NCBI GenBank assembly: GCA_018398805.1
Contig: JAGFBZ010001548.1
Coordinates: 248,001 to 312,000 of the forward strand
Length of the DNA: 64,000 nucleotides
Reading direction: 5' to 3'
Source of the DNA: Hirundichthys speculiger
Taxonomy: Eukaryota; Chordata; Actinopteri; Beloniformes; Exocoetidae
Position numbers and translations under genes: made by a program. How positions within the stretch are numbered: the first letter of the stretch is position 1; the number at the start of each line of letters is the position of its first letter. The notes beneath the pieces were generated by a model. The model made no database searches and was not told the origin of the DNA. It saw nothing but the letters and a program-made list of their open reading frames with translations. Below, one piece after another: positions 26,401 through 34,087 of the stretch.

Positions 26401-26659
26401 AGTTAATTATGTCTAATATCCCTTTAATATTACTAAATGTCATGATACGTTCGCCTGTTAGTGACATCAATTGTTTTACAATCAGACGAATAATCTTTTT
26501 AAGTATAACATTTAACATTAAACTGGAGAGAGAGACTTATCAGAAAACTGAATCTGGCCACAGTTTGAGGACACAAACCTGTAAATGTGGATTTGTTTCG
26601 AACAGTTCCGCTGTCGAGCTTATGCTGTCAAGTTGTCTTCTCTGAATTAGCAAAGGCAT
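10554..26659 (-). CDS. ntan1: N-terminal asparagine amidohydrolase, ten-exon gene
   Basis: NTAN1 deamidates N-terminal asparagine to aspartate in cytosolic and nuclear proteins. This tertiary destabilising residue feeds the Arg/N-degron pathway (arginylation, then ubiquitin ligase). Exons: 26579-26659, 25938-26040, 23143-23208, 22934-23042, 22726-22799, 22569-22622, 20224-20277, 19631-19728, 16435-16548, 10554-10724. They total 924 bases, 308 codons with stop; the human protein has 310 residues. Landmarks are MPLL at the start, [18 protein letters not shown] with the catalytic Cys at residue 75 as in mammals, [27 protein letters not shown] and [16 protein letters not shown] near the C-terminus. 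Every intron is GT-AG and every phase agrees, so the gene looks intact. The introns hold Tc1, hAT, L1 and MITE insertions, none hitting an exon. Confidence 0.95.
10948..11529. mobile_element. Mariner-type MITE in ntan1 last intron
   Basis: Ends share GGGACACTGTGTAAAA on the left and GGAACATTGTGTAAAA (reverse-complemented) on the right, then GCAATGATTTGCAAATCT versus GCAATGATTTTCAAATCT. Both are bordered by TA, as for Tc1/mariner. It is interrupted by a TTTATTTATAGAGCACTTTA-type repeat at about 11190-11285. A left half of the same family lies at 27125-27345. Confidence 0.78.
11190..11285. repeat. Short dispersed repeat (LINE/SINE tail type)
   Basis: AATCAATCAATTAGACTTTA followed by TATAGAGCACTTTACATG and AAAGTGCTTTACAT is a dispersed fish repeat resembling LINE 3' ends. 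It sits inside the mariner-type MITE. Confidence 0.55.
11859..12886 (-). mobile_element. 5'-truncated L1-clade LINE nested in hAT copy A
   Basis: The plus-strand left end is an oligo-T (poly-A tail on minus). The minus strand encodes C-terminal L1/Tx1-type ORF2 sequence: [35 protein letters not shown], and [15 protein letters not shown]. An 11-bp target duplication TTGAGAACTCC (11848-11858, 12887-12897) brackets it exactly, and copy B lacks it. A 35-C tract is inside (11936-11970). Confidence 0.9.
11936..11970. repeat. Homopolymer of about 35 C
   Basis: Uninterrupted C run within the nested L1-type LINE. The length is probably polymorphic or uncertain in assembly. Confidence 0.95.
13160..14456. 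mobile_element. DNA transposon with GGGCCCGATCTTGC termini, nested in the LINE
   Basis: Termini GGGCCCGATCTTGCACC and, reverse-complemented from the right, GGGCCCGATCTTGCGCC. It splits the LINE where the other LINE copy reads GAGACATAGTCCC, leaving ATA (or ATAG) on both sides (13157-13159, 14457-14459). A 3-bp duplication suggests the PIF/Harbinger group, but ATA is not the usual TWA site, so the superfamily is open. CCATTACCCAATACCCAAAA recurs several times inside, and a giant hairpin lies at 13319-13465. No transposase is recognised. Confidence 0.82.
13319..13465. repeat. Long near-perfect hairpin, 72-base arms, GTG loop
   Basis: Left arm about 13319-13390, loop GTG 13391-13393, right arm about 13394-13465. 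The inner 30 bp pair perfectly and the outer part carries only a handful of mismatches. The arms contain GGTATTGGGTAATGGGTGGT and its complement. Confidence 0.93.
15371..15729 (+). pseudogene. BED-type zinc finger remnant of hAT copy A
   Basis: ATG is followed at once by GTG TAA, killing the start that copy B still has (ATGGCGGAA). Downstream lie [17 protein letters not shown], a zinc-finger-like segment ([19 protein letters not shown]) and [20 protein letters not shown], ending at TAA near 15727. Related to the BED-hAT transposases behind ZBED5/SCAND3/FAM200-type genes. The catalytic core is missing. Confidence 0.7.
16231..16253. repeat. G homopolymer of about 23
   Basis: Uninterrupted G run just outside the right end of hAT copy A. 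Confidence 0.95.
16435..16548 (-). CDS. ntan1: ntan1 exon 9
   Basis: 114 bases, phase 0 at both ends, encoding [20 protein letters not shown] and on to [12 protein letters not shown]. This corresponds to the human ISIYD...RIGPYSW...FWLHQDD segment. Acceptor TTGCAG, donor GTAAAG. Confidence 0.93.
16877..17140. mobile_element. hAT-type left terminal fragment
   Basis: AGCAGGGGTATTCAATTAAG with ACAGAGGTCCGGTT matches the CAGGGGTNTTCAA-type ends of fish hAT elements. The matching right end was not found; the element may continue into the coding fragments at 17.8-18.2 kb. Confidence 0.5.
17842..18018 (+). pseudogene. Fragment resembling fish SWIM/YqaJ-type repeat protein
   Basis: 59 open codons on plus: [40 protein letters not shown] and [13 protein letters not shown]. 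This resembles the segment before the SWIM zinc finger in a multicopy family of uncharacterised fish proteins that also carry a YqaJ-type nuclease domain. Assigned from memory of the family pattern only. The frame decays right after it, where the opposite strand starts to encode a THAP-like domain. Confidence 0.4.
18041..18205 (-). pseudogene. THAP-like zinc finger fragment
   Basis: Minus strand, ATG at about 18205: [15 protein letters not shown], then [20 protein letters not shown] and [13 protein letters not shown] before a stop. C-x4-C, an invariant-looking W and C-x2-H fit a THAP-type DNA-binding finger as found in transposon-derived fish genes. The rest of the domain is lost. Confidence 0.5.
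18362..18905. repeat. Imperfect direct duplication, about 360 bp offset
   Basis: Block 1 (about 18362-18560) and block 2 (about 18721-18900) share AATCGCATACATCAAA, the ACCAGCCTTT/TGCCACATTCACAG stretch, AAAACAAACATACA, CAAAAGTATTYGGACACCTG and ATATGATGTGGGTCCACCCT. The shared part includes the left end of a Tc1-like element, so a chromosomal segment including a transposon end was duplicated. Confidence 0.8.
18785..19145 (-). mobile_element. Tc1-like element fragment
   Basis: The CCAAAAGTATTCGGACACCT end is followed by sequence whose complement resembles the C-terminal transposase region of a Tc1-like element (around TGGAATGACTTAGGGCAGAG and ACTGAGAACCAGGCC). Truncated on one side. Confidence 0.6.
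19631..19728 (-). CDS. ntan1: ntan1 exon 8
   Basis: Encodes [20 protein letters not shown] followed by [13 protein letters not shown], matching VNIKTAEIYRASF and RGPEEQLRAART of the human protein. Acceptor ATGCAG, donor GTACTC. Confidence 0.93.
20224..20277 (-). CDS. ntan1: ntan1 exon 7
   Basis: 54 bases encoding [18 protein letters not shown]; the PxxYGI block is conserved. Acceptor TTTTGTAG, donor GTGAGT. Confidence 0.92.
20341..20404. repeat. (GT)n(AT)n compound microsatellite
   Basis: About 10 GT units followed by about 22 AT units, in a ntan1 intron. Confidence 0.95.
20522..20720 (+). pseudogene. BED zinc finger fragment of a hAT transposase
   Basis: [25 protein letters not shown], an F-run caused by a 15-T tract, then [20 protein letters not shown] and NTSNLLA. 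The aromatic W/F residues and the C-x2-C pair of a BED finger are visible; the His pair is lost. It is preceded by the GCGATTAATCGTGATTA repeat end at 20404. Confidence 0.72.
20968..22544 (+). mobile_element. Tc1-like transposon, nearly full length, inactivated
   Basis: Ends CAGTGGAGGAAATGAGTATT and its inverted copy are bordered by TA (20966-20967, 22545-22546). The long inverted repeats continue for more than 100 bp. It sits in ntan1 intron 6, 24 bp from exon 6. Confidence 0.93.
21325..22327 (+). pseudogene. Tc1-like transposase, disrupted
   Basis: ATG at 21325 ([20 protein letters not shown], the helix-turn-helix region). An extra TAG codon lies at about 21468. Then come [30 protein letters not shown] (first catalytic Asp), [10 protein letters not shown] (second Asp) and [11 protein letters not shown] (Glu), giving a D,D34E triad. 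A TGG-to-TGA stop follows KVME, and a short AT-rich replacement near 22185-22235 disrupts the C-terminus before [14 protein letters not shown]. Confidence 0.9.
22569..22622 (-). CDS. ntan1: ntan1 exon 6
   Basis: 54 bases encoding [17 protein letters not shown], aligned with the human EFDRQEDDIHLVTLCVT segment. Acceptor TTTGTAG, donor GTAATA. A Tc1 element begins only 25 bases downstream in the intron (20968-22544). Confidence 0.92.
22726..22799 (-). CDS. ntan1: ntan1 exon 5
   Basis: Encodes [20 protein letters not shown], matching the family's VHLVGGF-SDD block. Acceptor ATGCAG, donor GTATCA. Confidence 0.93.
22934..23042 (-). CDS. ntan1: ntan1 exon 4
   Basis: Encodes [20 protein letters not shown] and continues to SNVCKEGR. 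The AHCDG block matches the family's THCDG. Acceptor TTCTTAG, donor GTATGA, phases consistent on both sides. Confidence 0.94.
23143..23208 (-). CDS. ntan1: ntan1 exon 3, catalytic cysteine
   Basis: Encodes [22 protein letters not shown]. The Cys of TTCH is residue 75 by exon counting, the nucleophile in mammalian NTAN1. Acceptor TTCACAG, donor GTAACA. Confidence 0.95.
23263..23480. mobile_element. hAT-type left terminal fragment
   Basis: CAGTGGTTCTCAACTGGTCT followed by GGGCCCACC is a classic hAT terminus. No right end or duplication is visible; it runs into a Tc1 fragment. Confidence 0.55.
23481..24122 (+). mobile_element. 3' half of a second Tc1-like family
   Basis: Plus-strand transposase remnants [43 protein letters not shown] and [18 protein letters not shown], with internal stops, followed by a terminus ending AACTTTCAGCCATGACTG. 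The 5' half is missing. Confidence 0.85.
24126..24600 (+). mobile_element. L1-clade LINE reverse-transcriptase fragment
   Basis: Encodes [33 protein letters not shown], stop, [37 protein letters not shown] and LQKIGFGE, the front of an L1-type RT domain. Broken by stops. Confidence 0.82.
24975..25565 (+). mobile_element. LINE 3' untranslated region
   Basis: G-rich block (25200-25440), then TTTGTGAAGCACTTTGGGTT and AAAAGTGCTATATACATAAA with TTTGATTTGAATAAAG. This is the hallmark 3' end of a fish LINE family and its SINE relatives. No ORF. Confidence 0.6.
25938..26040 (-). CDS. ntan1: ntan1 exon 2
   Basis: Follows a TTACAG acceptor and encodes ENARIF...[18 protein letters not shown]. The LLYVQQRE block is characteristic of the family. 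Ends in phase 1 at a GTGAGT donor. Confidence 0.93.
26579..26659 (-). CDS. ntan1: ntan1 exon 1 (start codon)
   Basis: Begins with ATG at 26659-26657, encodes [10 protein letters not shown]... for 27 codons and ends CAG before a GTTTGT donor, phase 0. The MPLL start matches vertebrate NTAN1. No TATA box is seen within 100 bases upstream. Confidence 0.92.
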
Positions 26660-27120
26660 TTCCTCAGGCAAGATCCACCTTGACGTCTCCTAGTTATTTT
26701 ACCGTACAGACTGAAAATGTCATATAGTTTTTCCTGGCATTTCATAATAAAACCAGAAATGCATCGGCCCTATCTTTCCAAACGCCTTGAACGTCCTTCG
26801 TCTTCTTCTGTGGGTTTTACCGCAGTAGTGATATGTGCTTTTATTACCGCCCCCTTCTGGTTTATTGACCCACTACAACCAATTCCTTCTATAGTCTATT
26901 AAATGGTGCGGCATTTTACAAAAATGTTAACAATTTCCTACCCTTCACCAAATACTATTTCTCACTTCTTTTGTTCTTTCTTTCTATCTTTGATATTTTT
27001 GCTAATTTTTGGCATACTTACTTCACCGCTGTTCTTCTGTACATTGCTGTTGTAGCAATCAGTGCAATTTCTCCATTGTTGGACAAATAAAGGGTTTTTC
27101 TTCTTCTTCTTCTTTTCAAT
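26660..27120. other. Upstream side of ntan1; no other gene seen
   Basis: No recognised exon or transposon body. A short LINE-type tail GACAAATAAAGGG with (TTC)n lies at about 27082-27116. The ntan1 promoter should lie within the first few hundred bases but no clear core element stands out. Confidence 0.4.
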
Positions 27121-27124
27121 TCTA

Positions 27125-27345
27125 TATACAACTGAAATTCAGGAAAAAAAAAAGGTGGAAGGCTGCATAAAATGTAAATAAAACCAGATTGCAATTATTT
27201 GCAAATCTCACAAACCCATATTTTATTCCCAATAGAACATAAAGAACATATCAGATGCAGAAATTGAGACATTTGATCATTTAAGGATAAACATAAGCTC
27301 ATTTTGACTTTGATGGCAGCAGCACATCTCTATAAAGTTGGAACA
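27125..27345. mobile_element. Left half of the mariner-type MITE family
   Basis: Shares TTTGCAAATCTCA, CCCATATTTTATTCCCAATA and ACATAAAGAACATATCAGAT with the element at 10948-11529. The right end is missing. Confidence 0.7.
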
Positions 27346-27462
27346 GGGGCAACAAGAAGGTTGTGATGTGATCCAGTTAGGTTTGTTATATTGTGTTACA
27401 CCACAAGATGTCGCTGTGTGTGTTGAAGTCATTTAGTGAGTGTGGAGTGTGTTTGCGTGCAG

Positions 27463-27740
27463 GGCCGTTATTAGTCACCTTGGGCCAGGAGGGCCCCCAT
27501 GCTCACTCTTGCATAGGGCCCTCCTCGGCCCAAAAACACCAAGAAAATCATTCAATCGAAAAATCTTTTATTTAAAATGACAGAAGCAGCGCCGTCGTAT
27601 AGGGGGGAAAGGTGATGACAATTCCAAGGGCCCACAGACCGCTAGGGCCCACACACAGCCCCCAGTGAATGGTGTAGAGGGACCCACACCGATATTCTTT
27701 CAGGGGGCCCAGAATTCCTTGCAACTGCCCTGCCAGTGAG
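27463..27740. mobile_element. hAT-like debris with GGGCCC-rich ends
   Basis: CAGGGCCGTTATTAGTCACC near 27463 and GCGCCGTCGTATAGGGGGGA near 27588 look like starts of hAT-type elements. No target duplication was confirmed. Confidence 0.4.
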
Positions 27741-27770
27741 AGGTACCATAAAGTAAAGTACCATAAACGT

Positions 27771-27909
27771 TCGTTTTGAAATGGCAATTTTCAAAGACGC
27801 ATGTGATAGTTTCATGTTTTTTTTTTAAATGACGGCCAATATGCTCAAAGTACTCCCTTTCTGGGGTGATGGAGATTAGGGTACAACATGGACATTTAAA
27901 AGACATCAT
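27771..27909 (-). pseudogene. Stray C2H2-type exon fragment
   Basis: Minus strand: SFKCPCCTLISITPEREYFE, then HIGRHLKKKHETITCVFENC and HFKTNVYG. C-x2-C...H-x3-H-type spacing, followed by CVF-NC-FKTN, matches a multicopy fish family of uncharacterised zinc-finger proteins. The exon could end at a TTTATG|GTACTT donor. No partner exon was found. Confidence 0.45.
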
Positions 27910-28261
27910 TTACATTTGCTTTTTGATAAGATGAATGAATTCTTGTCATGTGTGATTTAAGGCTGGCCCATGTTTTGAAAAGAGCAATAGCATTCCCAAT
28001 AGAGACAAGGCAGAAATTGCCCACAATGCACATGTTGTAGCCTGTAGTGCCTTTAAAAGCTCAGTCTTTCTGGGAGTTTCATATTTACACATTTTACAGC
28101 ACCAGTTCATTGTGAAAAGGAGTCAGTGAAAACCCTCTGAACACTGCTTAACACTAAACCAGTCAAAATGTATCAGTCAACAATTAATATCCATTGCTAG
28201 CAAGCTACTAAAATGGTGGCCAGAAAGCTTACATTGCAAGTGGCATGGGCAATGATGTAAG

Positions 28262-28960
28262 GCAAGGCAAGTTTATGTGTAGAGCACAATTCGTACACAA
28301 GGCAATTCAAAGTGCTTTACAGATGCATAAAATCACAAGAAGGCAAATAGAATAATACCATACAAGCATAATAATAATAATAAATTAAATTAAAATTTTT
28401 AAAAATTGATTAAATTAAAAATGAAGAATGCACATAAAATCTTTTCAGTTGTCATATGCACATCTAAACAGAACTGTTTTCAGTCTGGATCTGAAACATT
28501 GTCAGAGTTCAGGCCTGTCTCACATCTTCTGGAAGACTGTTCAAGATTTTAGGAGGATAAAACTGAAATGCAGCTTCACCTTGTTTAGTCCTGACTCTGG
28601 ACACCAGCAGGAGACCACTACCTGAGGTTATCAGAGTCCAGGTTGGTTCATATGGCTCTAACATGTCAGAGATGGACTTTGGAGCCATGAAGAGACTTGA
28701 ACACAAGTAGAGCTGTTTTAAAGTCTATTCTCTGAGTGACAGGAAGCCAATGCAGAGACGTCTGGACTGGACTAATATGGTCGTATTTCCTGGTTCTAGT
28801 CAGGACTCGTGCAGCAGCGATGTAGTAGGTAAATGGTCCTCCAGCAATAATTAAGATCTCGACAGAGGACTTGTCAGCTGTTCCACAGTGCAAAAGATGA
28901 AATTCCAAAGTAGACAGCAGCTCTTTGCAAACAGACACGAGTGCCTAGAGCTTCCAAACA
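28262..28960 (-). mobile_element. L2-like LINE, C-terminal RT fragment and 3' end
   Basis: Minus strand encodes HISPVQTSLHWLPVTQRIDF, KTALLVFKSLHGS, ISDMLEPYEPTWTL, GLLLVSRVRTKQGEAAFQFY and LNSLPEDVRQA. This is the conserved tail after the RT domain in L2-type fish LINEs, followed by a 3' region with AAAGTGCTTTACAGATGC. Frames are broken. Confidence 0.78.
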
Positions 28961-30467
28961 AGCTGCACGTGGAAATTCTTCTGCTGCTTGAGTAACCTCG
29001 CAAGATTATTTGAGCTAAACTAACTTAAAATGTAAGACAAATTGAGCTGATGAGCTTTAATGCATTCAAATTACACCAGAAAATGAGTCTGGATATTTTA
29101 TTTTTTTCAAGTTGGTTACTTAGTTAGACAAATAAATGCAGCAAGCTTAAATATTTATATTGAAATTTCATATTTATTTAAGCTGAATTTACTACCCCCA
29201 TGCTTGTCTCTTTAGAGTGTGGACACAAGATTGAACAGATTTATGAATATCATACGTAAAGAGAAGGTTGTGACCCACCAGCTGTCATATGCTTCAGTCA
29301 ATAAAACCTCTGATGTTGCATGTGGTGGAAATTAAATATTCTTTATTGCTTTGTCACTAACCATTTCAGTGTGTGAACGCTTAGTTCTAGTTACTAGACA
29401 TGCATTATGTCCAATTCCTTGAGTTCTCATGTTTCCTACACAGCTGCAAGATGTAGATTCTGCTTGCCACATATATTTTGTTCAGTGGTTTCTGGTAGTC
29501 TTGTTAAAATAATTGTACTACTGATGCACTTGGTCATTCTTAATCGATCTGGTAGATGCACGTAAGGCCCCTTTGCATTCAAAGTATTTTAAAAGTCACT
29601 GAAATCTCATCTTTGCCAGGTCTTATTTAATATCTAAGTAAGACTGAGGATAAACTTAACTTAACTTAAACCAGGTTGTTAAAAATAAATATATGGATAT
29701 ATATATTTTTTTCCATGACATGCTGGTTGTAGTGCATTTTCCTAAAAACCTGAGTAAAATGGGTTGTTCTAGAAAGTGTTCTGAGGAAAAGCATATTTGA
29801 TTCAAAAGTTGATTGGAGAGGGGAAAATATAACTTAGTGCAGAAAATTGACTGCTCATCTAAAATAATCTACAATGGTGTTCAAAAAAATCTATTTTCCT
29901 TGCTCCAGGCCACAGTGCAGGTAATAAAAAATGTGACAGTACAGAAAACCTTTGTTTCAGCTGGACGGGAAGTTGAGCACAATGCAGAGACAGTAGATTT
30001 GGAGTTTCGACAGAGAATAAATATATCTCAATGACAGAACAAGAACAAAGTATACACAGATTTACATGACCTCATCTATGTATACAATTAAAGAGTTTCA
30101 ATATTAATACATTTTTTTTCCTGTCAATTTTAAGGCAAAATACAGAAAAGCAAAAGTACAAGTTAAAGATCACATACATGAGCCCCTATCCCACAGTCAA
30201 AATGTTATGAATTTTGCATTCAGTTACATCCATAATCTATACCTGCTTCTTCCTATTAAGCTTCCGGGGCATTCAGTTAGTCAATAGATTTGGTGGGATT
30301 GCTGTGCAAGCGCAATCCCACCCATAGGTCGTTCCATTTTCTAACTATTGCATCTATGACATACAAAAAAACTACCAGATCTAGTAATTTGTTTTGTTTT
30401 CAAATTAACACCTCATTAATACTGCATATCCATCTTTCCAAAAAACAAACGGAAGTCTTAAGGTATA
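28961..30467. other. No gene recognised
   Basis: About 1.5 kb of AT-rich intergenic DNA. A 73-codon frame at 29813-30034 has no recognisable motif. No transposon ends were identified. Confidence 0.4.
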
Positions 30468-31146
30468 CAGTGATCCCTTATTTTTCGTGGTTAATGGGGA
30501 CCGGCGCCCCCCCGCGACAATCAAAATCCGCGATCTGGAGCCGGAGCCCCCTGAGCCTAAATAACGTGTTTAAAATATGTTTAAAACCCCCCCAAAAGTA
30601 GCGAGGCACTGCAGTGAAACAAGACAAAGGCTCAACTGTGGTCTTCCTGTTACCTTCACAGCCTCTGGTCTCTGAACTGTAGTAAACAAACTGCTGGTAT
30701 GGTGCTTTTTTGGCTCGTAATTAGCAGCTAACACGCTAACTAACAACAAAACAAAGTCAGAGTTTTCTCTGCATGGAACGAGCACTTTATTCTGGCACTG
30801 CAGGAACTTGTAACATCACACAGGTTGTATTGTTGGGCTCCTGTTGGTTAACAGAGAATGTAAATCTATACACGCTGGGCTGCTGTTTATGCTCACTCCA
30901 CTTTTCATCTAACCCTGTTTTCGTCTGCAGTCCCACGACACACACTACATTACCAATAAGGCCACCTTCTTAAAGGGGCCAGGCTGGCTCACAGCATTTC
31001 TTTACTGTGAGAGAACGCGGACAAAACATTCTGTGATGTTTCCGTGATTTTTAAAAAGGTTTTAAATTATATTATATACTTCTGAAAAAAAATTGTGAAG
31101 CACTAAAACCGTGGTACTCAAACCACGAAGTGGCAAGGGATCACTG
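30468..31146. mobile_element. Mariner-type MITE, copy 1
   Basis: Ends CAGTGATCCCTTATTTTTCG and, inverted, CAGTGATCCCTTGCCACTTCG are bordered by TA on each side. About 680 bp, no transposase. Copy 2 at 51587-52252 shares the interior (GAGCCTAAATAA, CTTCTTAAAGGGG, CTGTGAGAGAACGCG). Confidence 0.88.
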
Positions 31147-31814
31147 TACACTATTGACTGAGCTTTTTAATGGCAAAAACAGCTATTTAAAATTACCCCA
31201 CCCCAATGTTTAAATACCTGGTGTTAATGTAACTCGCTTTTGAAGGAACATAAGTTTCAAGGACTGCAAGTCGGGTAAAACTACACTGAACAAGAAACAC
31301 AAACAAAGATTTGCTCCTTTCCATCTTTCTTAACTTTTTTTCCTAAGGTTTGTTCCTGAATGAGAATGAAATAGAGAGAAGTAGAGAAATAGGCCTGTAT
31401 CATCACTGTGGTTTGATACAATATCCTGCATACGTTTGACTAGTTAATAATTTTATTATCACCAGTTACCTGGTAATTCCCGCCTTCCTGAAATGTCCCC
31501 ATGATAAAACTTTCAGTGAAGTGAGGGTATCTGTCACCAATTTCTTCACTTATCGTTATTCTTGTAAGTCATCATACCCTTTTAAGTGACAATTTTCTTT
31601 TAAACATTTAATGAGATTTGTGGTGTTGCCACAATGTCTAGTTTGTCACATATACCAAATTTCCAATAATTATTGTTCGTCAAAATAACTCCACATCAAC
31701 ATTCATATTCTGCCGTTGAAGACACCCATTACGGTGCCACATTACAGCCGCTCTTCATAAAGAGTGTGGAAGTATAAGTAAAAGTAGACTGGACAATATT
31801 ATAAATGCAACACT

Positions 31815-31837
31815 CCCCCCCCCCCCCCCCCCCCCCA
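31815..31837. repeat. C homopolymer of about 23
   Basis: Uninterrupted C run inside the left inverted repeat of the Tc1-like element; the right copy has only five C, so it expanded after insertion. Confidence 0.95.
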
Positions 31838-32310
31838 TTTTTCATGAGCTGAACTCAAAGCTCTGACACTATGTACACAAAAGGCTTGTTTCTCTTAAAT
31901 ATTGATCACAAATCTGTGTTCACACACCTCACAGGTGTGGCATATAAAGATGCTGATTAGACAGCATGATTATTGGTGTCCCATGGGCTGGCCACAATAA
32001 AAGGCCACTCTAGAATGTGCAGTTTTACTACTGTATTGGGGGAGGAGGGGCTGAAAACCAGTCAGTATCTGGTGTCATCACAACTTGCCTCAGGCAGTGA
32101 AATTCATCTCCTTCACACAGAGGTCCTTCACACATCAGGTTGTTGATGACTCCTGTTCAATGGCTGTGCAAAGTTGCTGAATATTGGCAGGAACTGGGAC
32201 TTGCTGGTGTATAAGCCAATCTAGAGCATCCCAAACATGCTCAAAGGGTGACATGTCCAGTGAGTATGCTGCCCATGCAAGAAATGGGATGTTTTCAGCT
32301 TCAAGGAATT

Positions 32311-34087
32311 GACCTTTCAGTAAGCACTGCCCCCTCCCTAGTTACTGTTGCTAGGTCGGACATTCTCGCTGCTTCTCCATTAAGGACAATGTTAATTTGC
32401 TATTTTTTCCGATGCCTATCATCAACGCTAAAATAACGCCGTGGTAAAATATTGCCGCTGGGGGACCTGCAACAGTGACTCGAGGTGTCCAGAACGTTTG
32501 GAGGGGTCATTTTTATTCTCTTTCCCAAGCCGAAACAAATGCTGGAAAAAATGCAGTGTGGGTTCAGTTTAGAGGTCTTCACGGGTCCACTTTCATGGAC
32601 CTGAACCCGAATGGACCCGTGAAAATTTGACCCGAAACCGACCCGACCCAAGCTATTATCATAAGTTCAGGAGTCCGAACCCTAATAACCCCCGCAATAT
32701 TTGGACCCAGAACTGACCCGACCTGAGTCTTTAGTTTCCGACCACGAACTGAACCGAGTTACCCGAATAGAACCGAGACAATACAGCCCATAGTTGCTCA
32801 TTTTACAAGTTGTCTAGCGTTGAATAAAACTTGATTTTCTTACCTAAAGTTGTCTTCTTCTACCCAATTCAGTTGCTGCATAGGCTACATGATGTAAACA
32901 ACAATAAACAACAAATAACGTCGTTATTTTCTTTGTGGATACATATGTTATTTATAGCAACTGCTAATGCTAATAGCCCACACCGGTCAGGACGTGTTGT
33001 GAATATGTTCTCTCATCCAGCGTTGTCATGTTGACGATCCATTGTACTTTACAGCTGCCAGGCAAACCGCTAATAACACGCTTCATCAACACGATTGTTT
33101 CATGACAAATACGCCACGTTAATGAATAATTAATTTAACTGCCCCGAGTCCTGACATTGGCTGCCACCGCCAATATCTTTAACTCTCTCAAGTAAACGCG
33201 GACCCAAGCTGTCAGAGAGCACCGACCGGACCCGAGACCAACTGTACCGATTCCGACCCGAACCCGGAGTCACGTCTTTTGAATGGACTTGAGACCCGAT
33301 TCGAGTCGGAACCTCGGGTTGTCGGGTTGTTCTGAAGACCTCTAGTTCAGTTATGTGTCCGTCCACACAAGCCAACTGAATGTGGGGAAAGTTACAAAAC
33401 ACACCTACATTTACTCCAAGGTAAGTTTACTTTGTTTATTAGATGATTGATTTAACCACTGTTTAGTAAAAGTAATAATATGATTTAGCGGCAAGGAGGG
33501 TGTTGAGTTCTCTTTTAGCATTAGCTCTGGTCCATAGGTCTATCCCACACTAGAGCTATGTTAACATGAGACAGTCGCAGCATTGTATTAATATAATTAA
33601 TAAAGTGACGTTAACATCATAACCTTATACCTAACAAAATAAATATCCAGGGCCATATATATTTGTAGACAACAAGGTAGGCTTTTAGGTGGCTAGCGAG
33701 CTCTAGTCCATAGTGAAGAAGTCATTGACACACTATTAGCTCAAGGACCAGAGCTAATATATTCGAGCTGTTTCACAGAAAATCGTCAATTATTTTGATT
33801 GGCTCATCTTTCACCTGTAACGTGACCACAGGCTCCACAGCCTCCTCCACCTCCATATCGGTCCCCCAGCAGTAAAAAATGCCCCCTCCAAATGTTCTGG
33901 ACACCTCGAGTCACTGTTGCAGGTCCCCCAGCAACGATGTTTCACCACGGCGTTATTCTAGTGTGATATAAATACTGATATAGGCATCGGAAAAATAGCA
34001 AGTTAACATTGTCCTTAACAGAGAAGCAGCAAGAATGTCCGACCTAGCAACAGTAACTAGGGAGGGGGCGGTGCTTACCGAAAGGTC
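32311..34087. mobile_element. Element with about 200-bp terminal inverted repeats, nested in Tc1
   Basis: Arms of about 200 bp (32311-32515 and 33880-34087) begin GACCTTTCGGTAAGCACCGC (left arm with two substitutions) and stay highly similar through TAGGTCGGACATTCT, AATAACGCCGTGGT and GCAACAGTGACTCGAGGTGT. The host Tc1 is cut between AAGGAATT and AATTGTGTACAG, giving a 4-bp AATT duplication (32307-32310, 34088-34091). No transposase is recognised. Superfamily unknown. Confidence 0.88.
32570..33344. mobile_element. hAT MITE nested inside the long-TIR element
   Basis: TIR TAGAGGTCTTCACGGGTC on the left and, inverted, TAGAGGTCTTCAGAACAACC on the right. Perfect 8-bp target duplication GTTCAGTT (32562-32569, 33345-33352). 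The interior is rich in ACCCGAxCC motifs near both ends. This is the third nesting level. Confidence 0.92.

Noticed and set aside
29813..30034. 73-codon plus-strand frame as a gene
   Set aside because: No recognisable motif, no splice context and no supporting neighbour; likely chance.
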